Shown piece by piece: positions 58,809 through 64,000 of a stretch of DNA of 64,000 bases. The position numbers and the translations under genes are program-made. The notes beneath the pieces were generated by a model. The model saw nothing but the letters and a program-made list of their open reading frames with translations, did no database searches and was not told the origin of the DNA. The DNA comes from Gaiellasilicea sp035553355 (GTDB lineage: Bacteria > Actinomycetota > Thermoleophilia > Gaiellales > Gaiellaceae), in NCBI GenBank assembly GCA_035553355.1, contig DATMJW010000124.1, positions 1-64,000 of the forward strand. Direction: 5' to 3'. Position 1 is the first letter of the stretch. Every line of letters starts with the position of its first letter.

Positions 58809-59231
58809 ATGAGACGCGTCTTCCTGTGGCTACAGCTCGTCTTCGCGACGATCGTGATCGTCGGCGTCTGGCTCCAGGTCTACCTGATCGCGTCGTTCTT
58901 CTTCGGCGCGGACGGCGCGCTCGACGCGCACGAGACGGTCGGCTACACCGCCGTCCACTTCGCCGAGATCCTCGCCTTCCTCACGGGCATCGGCGCGTGG
59001 TGGCGGAACTGGGGGCGCGTCGGCCACTCGTTCGGGCTCGCGCTCGTCGGGACGGTGCAGATCTTCCTGACCGGTGCCGAGGAGTGGGTCGGCGGCCTGC
59101 ACGGCCTGCTCGCGCTCGTCGTGCTCGTGATGGCGGTGACGCTCGCGAAGTGGGCGACCGAAGAGCTCGGCTTCAGGCGTGGGCGCGGCGGTGGCGGCGC
59201 AGATAGCGAAGCGCCTCGACCGCTGCCGTAA
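58809..59231 (+). CDS. Four-helix membrane protein (DUF6220-like)
   Basis: 140-residue integral membrane protein with four hydrophobic helices at roughly 5-30, 48-65, 73-92 and 98-116, and an Arg/Gly-rich cytoplasmic tail. LVFATIVIVGVWLQVYLIASF and the paired His in the helices (AHETVGYTAVH, GHSF) recall DUF6220 and heme-binding four-helix families; not proven. Its 3' end overlaps the converging DedA gene by 59 bases. Confidence 0.75.
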   Translation: MRRVFLWLQLVFATIVIVGVWLQVYLIASFFFGADGALDAHETVGYTAVHFAEILAFLTGIGAWWRNWGRVGHSFGLALVGTVQIFLTGAEEWVGGLHGLLALVVLVMAVTLAKWATEELGFRRGRGGGGADSEAPRPLP

Positions 59232-59775
59232 CCGCGATCGCGATCCCGAACGCAAGCAGGAGCCCCTTCCACGGCTGCTCCTCGAACGAGCGGCCGCCGA
59301 AGTAGCCGAGCAGCACCGAGTACGACCCCCAGATCAGGCCTGCGAGGACGTCCCACTTGAGGAAGCGCCGCCACGGGAACGTCTCGACGAAGCCGGCGGT
59401 GAAGGTGGTCGCGGTGCGGCCGCCCGGGATGAACCGCGCGACGAGGATCAGGTAGCCGCCGCGCTCGTCGAGCATCCGCCGCGCCCAGTCGAGCCGCCGC
59501 TGCGCCTTCTCGCCCTTGAAGAAGCGGCGCTCCAGCCGCTCCCCGAGGAAGTGCCCGGCGCCGAACGAGATGTTGTCCCCGACGATCGCACCGGCCGCCG
59601 CCGCGAGGATGCAGAGCTCGACGCTGAGGCCGCCCGTGCCGGCCACGACGCCGGCCGTGATGGCGGTCGCCTCGCTCGGGACGGCCGGGAAGAACGCGTC
59701 GATCGCCGCGACCGCGAAGACGACGACGTAGCTCCAGTCGGAGCCCGAGACGGCCTCGACGAACGCGTGGAACAT
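59173..59775 (-). CDS. DedA family membrane protein
   Basis: 200-residue DedA/SNARE-associated protein, a family implicated in flipping undecaprenyl phosphate or phospholipids. FFPAVPSEATAITAG (acidic Glu), ISFGAGHFLG, RFIPGGRTATTFTAG (Arg and Gly-rich re-entrant loop) and a C-terminal helix are present. ATG at 59775 fits the family start. Converges on and overlaps the upstream membrane-protein gene. Confidence 0.92.
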   Translation of the reverse strand: MFHAFVEAVSGSDWSYVVVFAVAAIDAFFPAVPSEATAITAGVVAGTGGLSVELCILAAAAGAIVGDNISFGAGHFLGERLERRFFKGEKAQRRLDWARRMLDERGGYLILVARFIPGGRTATTFTAGFVETFPWRRFLKWDVLAGLIWGSYSVLLGYFGGRSFEEQPWKGLLLAFGIAIAVTAAVEALRYLRRHRRAHA

Positions 59776-59797
59776 CGAGACATGCTCGCAGAGCCGC

Positions 59798-59803
59798 GAT
59801 AGT
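59798..59803 (+). promoter_or_regulatory. Probable -10 element of the CoA-transferase gene
   Basis: GATAGT six bases before the ATG at 59810, similar to the GATACT at 39473-39478. Confidence 0.4.
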
Positions 59804-59809
59804 TGGCGT

Positions 59810-60982
59810 ATGACCTTTGCGCCGCTCGCCGGAGTCCGCGTCGTCGACCTCACGAGCTCGCTCGCCGGCCCGACCGCGACGGCGATCCTGGCGTCGATCG
59901 GCGCGGACGTCGTCAAGATCGAGCGGCCCGGGTGCGGCGACGAGGCGCGCGCGTGGGGGCCTCCGTTCTGGGAGGGCGGGAGCGTGATGTTCTTCGGCGC
60001 GAACCCGGGGAAGCGGTCGGTGGCCGTCGACCTGAAGGCGCCGGAGGGACGCGAGATCCTGCTGCGGCTCGTCGACCGCGCCGACGCGGTCGTCGCGAGC
60101 CTCCGCCCGGGAGCAGCCGACCGGCTCGGGATCGGCGCCGCGACGCTGCGCGCGCGGAACGGGCGGCTCGTGCACGCGACCGTCGGCGCGTTCGGCGCAC
60201 GCGGGCCACTCGCAGGTGAGCCCGGGTACGACCCGTTGATGCAGGCCGCGGCGGGGATCATGAGCATCACGGGAGAACCCGAGCGCGCGCCGGTTCGCGT
60301 CGGCGCGTCGCTCGTCGACATCGGGACCGGCCTGTGGACCGCGCTCGCGGTCGTCTCGGCACTGTTCGAGGGTCGCGGCCGCACACTCGACCTGTCGCTC
60401 TACGAGACCGCCGTCGCGCTCGTCCCGTACCAGCTCGCCCACGTCCTCGCAGGCGGCGCTGCGCCGCGACGGTCGGGCACTGCGTTCCCGCTGATCGCGC
60501 CGTACCGCGTGTTCGCGACGAGCGACGGCGAGCTGATGCTCGCGGCGGCGAACGACCGGCTCTTCGCCGCCCTGTGCGACGCGCTCGAGCTTCCGGAGGT
60601 CGCGCGTGATCCGCGGTTCGCGACGAACCCGCTGCGCGTCGAGCACCGCGAGGCGCTCGACGCCGCGCTCGCGGCGCGACTGCGGACGTTTCGGACGGAC
60701 GACGCGCTCGGCCGTCTGCGCGCTGCGGGCGTGCCCGTCTCGCCCGTCAACGACCTCGCGGCGGTGGCGGCCGACGAGCAGCTGCACGCGACGCAGATCC
60801 TGCAGGACGTCGCCGGCAGGCGCGTCGTCTCGCCGCCGCTGACCGTCGACGGCGAACGTGTGCGCTACCCGTCGGCGCCGCCGCTCCTCGGCGAGCACAC
60901 GCGCGAGGTCCTCGCGGAGCTCGGCTACACCGGCGGCGAGATCGACGCGCTCGCGGCCGCCGGAGTCGTCGCGGCTCGCTGA
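59810..60982 (+). CDS. Family III CoA-transferase (CaiB/BaiF)
   Basis: 390-residue CoA-transferase moving CoA between carboxylates through an aspartyl-CoA thioester. PLAGVRVVDLTSSLAGPTATAILASIGADVVKIE at the N-terminus is cut short here as a diagnostic stretch, and the nucleophile is D141 in PGYDPLMQA. SLYETAVALV and LRAAGVPVSPVND follow as usual. Substrates (formyl, succinyl, carnitine type) cannot be told. It is near HMG-CoA lyase, so acyl-CoA catabolism is likely. Confidence 0.9.
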   Translation: MTFAPLAGVRVVDLTSSLAGPTATAILASIGADVVKIERPGCGDEARAWGPPFWEGGSVMFFGANPGKRSVAVDLKAPEGREILLRLVDRADAVVASLRPGAADRLGIGAATLRARNGRLVHATVGAFGARGPLAGEPGYDPLMQAAAGIMSITGEPERAPVRVGASLVDIGTGLWTALAVVSALFEGRGRTLDLSLYETAVALVPYQLAHVLAGGAAPRRSGTAFPLIAPYRVFATSDGELMLAAANDRLFAALCDALELPEVARDPRFATNPLRVEHREALDAALAARLRTFRTDDALGRLRAAGVPVSPVNDLAAVAADEQLHATQILQDVAGRRVVSPPLTVDGERVRYPSAPPLLGEHTREVLAELGYTGGEIDALAAAGVVAAR

Positions 60983-61023
60983 GCCACGTTTGCGCCGGCG
61001 CGTCTGCGGCGAGGACGTACTCC

Positions 61024-61713
61024 ATGGAAGCAGCGTCGGTACCGAGGTCGCATCGCCGCTTCCGCCCCACCTGGAAGGCGCCCGTCGCGCTCGCGCTCTA
61101 CCTGACGGCGGCATGGGTCGCCGGGTCGCTCGTGGCCGGCGCCGGGACGCTCTCGCTGCCGTCGTTCGGGAACGGGCAGCAGGTCACGCAGGGGGCGATC
61201 GGCCCGAACCCGTCCGACCTGGCGCTGACGACGATCGCCACGCGCGCGTCGCGGAGCGTCGTCGAGGTCGGTGCCGCGAAGGGCTTCGTCGCTTGGACGG
61301 CCAACGGGCTCAGCCTCGTCCTCACCGCCCGCCCCGCGGGCGGGTGGCAGACGGGCGACGGCCGCAGCGTGACGGTGGCCGCCGCGGGGACCGAGTACGA
61401 GGGGACGCTCGTCCGCGCCGACCCGAAGACCGGCCTCGGGCTCGTCCGCGTGCGCGGCGACCTCGGCCGCCCCCTCTGGCAGCAGCGCGCCGCGACGGAG
61501 CTGTCGCCGGGCGACCGCGTCGCGATCGCCGCGCGCCCGGAGCCGCAGCTCTTCAGCGTCGCCGCCGCCCGCCACAACGCGATCTGGGGCGCACCCGCGG
61601 GCGCGGATCCCGGTCAGCCGGTACTCGCGGAGGACGGTCGCGTCGTCGGCGTCACCACCGGCGGCCGCGTCGTCCCGATCGGCCGCGCGTGCGGCCCGAT
61701 CAGGCGCTGCTAG
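61024..61713 (+). CDS. Trypsin-fold protein without catalytic triad
   Basis: 229 residues: a cytoplasmic Arg-rich N-terminus, one membrane anchor (19-40), then a domain with the strand pattern of HtrA/trypsin-like proteases (ASRSVVEVGA, GLSLVLTARP, YEGTLVRADPKTGLGLVRV, QPVLAEDGRVVGVTTGG). The catalytic positions are substituted: LTAaH reads LTARP, the Asp position is Gly, and GNSGGP reads DPGQP. It is probably a non-catalytic binding domain facing outward. No clear promoter or ribosome-binding site. Overlaps the converging HMG-CoA lyase gene by 14 bases. Confidence 0.65.
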   Translation: MEAASVPRSHRRFRPTWKAPVALALYLTAAWVAGSLVAGAGTLSLPSFGNGQQVTQGAIGPNPSDLALTTIATRASRSVVEVGAAKGFVAWTANGLSLVLTARPAGGWQTGDGRSVTVAAAGTEYEGTLVRADPKTGLGLVRVRGDLGRPLWQQRAATELSPGDRVAIAARPEPQLFSVAAARHNAIWGAPAGADPGQPVLAEDGRVVGVTTGGRVVPIGRACGPIRRC

Positions 61714-62557
61714 GAAAGCCGCCGGCGCGGTGGACGCGCCCCGGCAGCTCGCGCCCGAGCAGCTCCTCGAGCCAGCGCGCGACGCCGATCACGGCATCCA
61801 GGTCGGCTCCCGTCTCGACGCCTTCGCGGTCGAGCAGGTAGAGCACGTCCTCGGTGGCGACGTTGCCGGTCGCCTTCGGCGCGAAGGGACAGCCGCCGAG
61901 ACCGCCGACCGATGCGTCGAGCACCGTCGCGCCCGCTTCGAGCGCTGCCCAGGCACACGCGACGCCGGTGTGCCGCGTGTCGTGGAAGTGCGCGCCCGCT
62001 GCGCCGGACCGCGCGACGAGCCGTTTCACCGCGCCCGGCGTCGCGACGCCGATCGTGTCGGCGAGCACCACCTCGGCGCTTCCGAAGCGCTGCGCCAGCT
62101 CCGCCACCGCCCCCTCGTCGACCTCGCCCTCGAACGGACAGCCGAACGAGCAGCTCACCGTGACGGTGACAGGACGGTCCGCGGCGGCGACGACCCGCTC
62201 GACGCGCGCTGTCGCCTCCGCGAGCGTCGCGTTGCCGTTCCGGAGGTTGAAGCTCTCCGTCGCCGCGAGCGTCACGTTCACGCGGTCGAGCGACGTGGCC
62301 GCGAACCGGTCGTAGCCGCGCTCGTTCAGCACGAGGCCGGAGAGCTCCGCCTCGACCTCCCCGGCCGCGGCGACCACCTCCTCCGCCCCCGCCATCTGCG
62401 GGACGCGCTCGGCGTTGACGAAGCTGACCGCCTCGACCCGCGGCAGCCCCGCCGCCGCGAGCCTGCGCACGAGCTCCGCGCGCACCGCCGGGGGCTGCGC
62501 CTCCGGCTCGTTCTGGAGCCCGTCCCGCGGCCCGACGTCGCAGAGCGTGACGCGCAC
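61700..62557 (-). CDS. mvaB: Hydroxymethylglutaryl-CoA lyase
   Basis: 285-residue HMGL-type TIM barrel that cleaves HMG-CoA to acetoacetate and acetyl-CoA, the end of leucine catabolism. VGPRDGLQNE at the start (metal Asp and Arg), HFHDTRHTG (metal His pair) and the active-site Cys in GGLGGCPFAPKATGNVATED are intact. GTG start three bases after the small membrane protein's stop. The rest of the leucine pathway (carboxylase, isovaleryl-CoA dehydrogenase) is not identifiable nearby, although the dehydrogenase at 53537 is a candidate. Confidence 0.94.
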   Translation of the reverse strand: MRVTLCDVGPRDGLQNEPEAQPPAVRAELVRRLAAAGLPRVEAVSFVNAERVPQMAGAEEVVAAAGEVEAELSGLVLNERGYDRFAATSLDRVNVTLAATESFNLRNGNATLAEATARVERVVAAADRPVTVTVSCSFGCPFEGEVDEGAVAELAQRFGSAEVVLADTIGVATPGAVKRLVARSGAAGAHFHDTRHTGVACAWAALEAGATVLDASVGGLGGCPFAPKATGNVATEDVLYLLDREGVETGADLDAVIGVARWLEELLGRELPGRVHRAGGFPSSA

Positions 62558-62559
62558 CG

Positions 62560-62766
62560 CTACGCGGGGGGCGCCGGCCGGAGCCGCTCACGCGCCGCGT
62601 AGATCGCCAGACCGACCCCGATCGCGGCGATCGCCCAGAACTGCCACGAGAACCCGCCGGCGAGCAGCAACAGGAGGGCGAGGATCAGGTCGACGGCGGC
62701 GAAGACGAGCAGGATCGTCGACAGCCCCGCAGGGGCCGGCTTCGCCGCGGGGCGATCGTCGTCCAC
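62560..62766 (-). CDS. Small membrane protein
   Basis: 68-residue protein with two hydrophobic helices (14-36 and 41-57) and a basic end (ARERLRP). Not recognised. It precedes and is tightly coupled to the HMG-CoA lyase gene. TAGGCT lies seven bases before its GTG, making this pair a leaderless operon. Confidence 0.65.
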   Translation of the reverse strand: MDDDRPAAKPAPAGLSTILLVFAAVDLILALLLLLAGGFSWQFWAIAAIGVGLAIYAARERLRPAPPA

Positions 62767-62773
62767 GCCGCGC

Positions 62774-62779
62774 AGCCTA
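62774..62779 (-). promoter_or_regulatory. Probable -10 element of the small protein-HMG-CoA lyase operon
   Basis: TAGGCT on the minus strand, seven bases before the GTG at 62766, just after the stop of the FtsX-type permease. Confidence 0.4.
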
Positions 62780-62784
62780 GCCGT

Positions 62785-64000
62785 CTACTCGTACTGCAAC
62801 GCCTCGAGCGGGTTCAGCCGCGCGGCGCGGCGTGCCGGGAAGATCGCCGCGATGATCCCGACCACGATCGTCAACAACGCGAAGACGACGATCTGGACGA
62901 TCGGGAGCGAGAAGTCGATGAACTCGACGCGCGCGACGAGCAGCGCGCCGAGGACGATCCCGAGCACGATGCCTAGCGCGCCGCCGATCAGCGCCGTGAT
63001 CACGCTCTCGTGCCGGATCATCCGCCGCACCTGCCGCCGCGTCATCCCGATCGCGCGGAGCATGCCGAGCTCGCGCGTCCGCTCGAAGACCGTGAGCACG
63101 AGCGTGTTCACGATCCCGAAGAGGCTGACGACGACCGACAGCGCGAGCAGCACGTAGAGGATGTTGAGGACGGACGAGAGGCCGCTGATCTGGTTGTCCA
63201 CGAACTCGTCGCGCGTCTGCGCCTTCGCGTTCGGGAACGCCTCGAGCGCCGCGGCGAGCGCGGCCGTGTTCTCGTCGGTCGCGCCACCCCGCGTCTCGAT
63301 GAACGAGTAGAGGTTCCGAGGCGAGTCGTAGTTCGCGTCGAACGTGTCGGCGGAGAACGTCACGGGGCCGAACGGCGAGCCACCCGTCGGGGGCTCGAAG
63401 ATCGCGCGCACCTCGAGCTCGATCGTCTTCCCGGCCGGTGTCAGGAGCTCGATCGGCGAGCCGACGGCGAGACCGTGCTCCTCCGCGAAGCCGTCGTCGA
63501 CGAACGCGCCACGCGGGCCGAGGTTCCCGAAGATCGCCTGCGACCCCTCGACCCACGTCAGCTCCATGACGCGGTCGATGTCGTCCGTGACGGCGGTGAT
63601 GAACTCCGGCTCGCCGAAGACCTGCGCCTCGGCCGTGCGGACGCTGCCGACTGCCTCCACGCCCGGCACCTGCGCCGCCGCCTCGGCGGCCGCGACGGGG
63701 ATCGGCGAGAAGTTGTTCTGCGCCGTGATCGCGTAATCGCCGCGAAAGAGCTCGTCCACCGACTCGGTGAAGGTCGACGTGATCCCCTTCGCGAGCACCG
63801 CGACGAGAGTCACGAGCGCGAGGCCGATCATCAGCGCGGCGGCCGTCGACGCCGTCCGCTGCGGGTTCCGGCGGGCGTTGTCCCGCGCGAGGCGCCCGGC
63901 TGCACCGCCGATCCGGGTGGCCGGCCAGCCGACGGCGTACGCCACCGGCCGCACGATGCGCTGCGCGAAGAGGGCGACGCCGACGAAGATCAGCAGCGCG
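62785..64000 (-). CDS. FtsX/MacB-type ABC transporter permease (N-terminal part outside window)
   Basis: C-terminal 400 or so residues of a large FtsX-type permease. The visible part has a helix around ALMIGLALVTLVAVLAKG, a long extracytoplasmic domain (FRGDYAITAQNNFSPIPV onward) and three helices near the end with ERTRELGMLRAIGMTRRQVRRMI and FPARRAARLNPLEALQYE, the family signature. The frame stays open to base 64000 (reading ALLIFVGVALFAQRIVRP), so the start is outside. Usually paired with an ATPase for lipoprotein or lipid export. Confidence 0.9.
   Translation of the reverse strand, partial: ALLIFVGVALFAQRIVRPVAYAVGWPATRIGGAAGRLARDNARRNPQRTASTAAALMIGLALVTLVAVLAKGITSTFTESVDELFRGDYAITAQNNFSPIPVAAAEAAAQVPGVEAVGSVRTAEAQVFGEPEFITAVTDDIDRVMELTWVEGSQAIFGNLGPRGAFVDDGFAEEHGLAVGSPIELLTPAGKTIELEVRAIFEPPTGGSPFGPVTFSADTFDANYDSPRNLYSFIETRGGATDENTAALAAALEAFPNAKAQTRDEFVDNQISGLSSVLNILYVLLALSVVVSLFGIVNTLVLTVFERTRELGMLRAIGMTRRQVRRMIRHESVITALIGGALGIVLGIVLGALLVARVEFIDFSLPIVQIVVFALLTIVVGIIAAIFPARRAARLNPLEALQYE

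Overview
The window is very GC-rich, uses many GTG starts and packs genes with 1-4 base stop/start overlaps. It looks like a chromosomal segment of an actinobacterium. FO synthase and an F420-type luciferase-like oxidoreductase, the ComEC/ComEA pair, a gene order typical of deep-branching Actinobacteria, and many genes with a TANNNT hexamer only 6-8 bases before the start codon (probable leaderless mRNAs) all fit. I favour Thermoleophilia (Gaiella/Solirubrobacter relatives), but that placement is inference.

Layout. 1-14.5 kb is a housekeeping block read almost entirely leftwards: murJ, lepA, hemW, hrcA, dnaJ, prmA, mtaB, a HIT protein, yqeY, phoH, ybeY, a DgkA-PAP2 fusion, cdd, era and a membrane protein. 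A neutral zinc metallopeptidase, cut by the left edge, faces it. 14.6-22.7 kb holds rpsT, holA, comEC, comEA, leuS (with a leader-peptide attenuator) and lysA. 22.9-29.4 kb is histidine biosynthesis: hisIE, hisF, hisH, a hisC-hisB fusion, hisD, hisG and a TrpR/YerC-type regulator on the minus strand, with hisA divergent across a short repeat-rich operator. 30.0-37.0 kb is one leftward operon: a branched-chain amino-acid type ABC transporter (livG, livF, livH, livM, substrate-binding protein) ending in FO synthase. 37.1-58 kb is catabolic. It has a fatty-acid desaturase, an acyl-CoA dehydrogenase, a frameshifted nucleotidyltransferase, and then a 10-kb rightward operon with an acyl-CoA dehydrogenase pair, acyl-CoA ligase, SDRs, enoyl-CoA hydratase, quinone reductase, F420 oxidoreductase, an APH-fold kinase and its small partner. 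A sulfite-oxidase-like enzyme, an APH kinase, thiolase, another acyl-CoA dehydrogenase, an orphan binding protein and a YyaL-type protein follow. 58-64 kb holds an RmlD-like reductase, small membrane proteins, a DedA protein, a CoA-transferase, a degenerate trypsin-like protein, HMG-CoA lyase and the 3' part of an FtsX-type permease.

Working together: the 40-50 kb operon reads as a complete acyl-CoA beta-oxidation route. The neighbouring kinase plus small partner suggests that hydroxylated acyl-CoAs are activated by phosphorylation, like levulinate/4-hydroxyvalerate catabolism. FO synthase supplies the F420 chromophore used by the luciferase-like enzyme in that operon.

Most unusual features: (i) a family of intergenic elements, five copies in the first 23 kb, with a GGCACGG box, a TA(A/G)CGTT box and a C5/G5 hairpin; one hairpin covers the likely hemW ribosome-binding site; (ii) a short leaderless leader peptide with tandem CTT codons and an intrinsic terminator ahead of leuS; (iii) the HisC-HisB fusion; (iv) the putative 4-hydroxyacyl-CoA kinase cluster. 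No gene-free stretch exceeds 300 bases. I saw no tRNA, rRNA, IS element, phage gene or CRISPR array.
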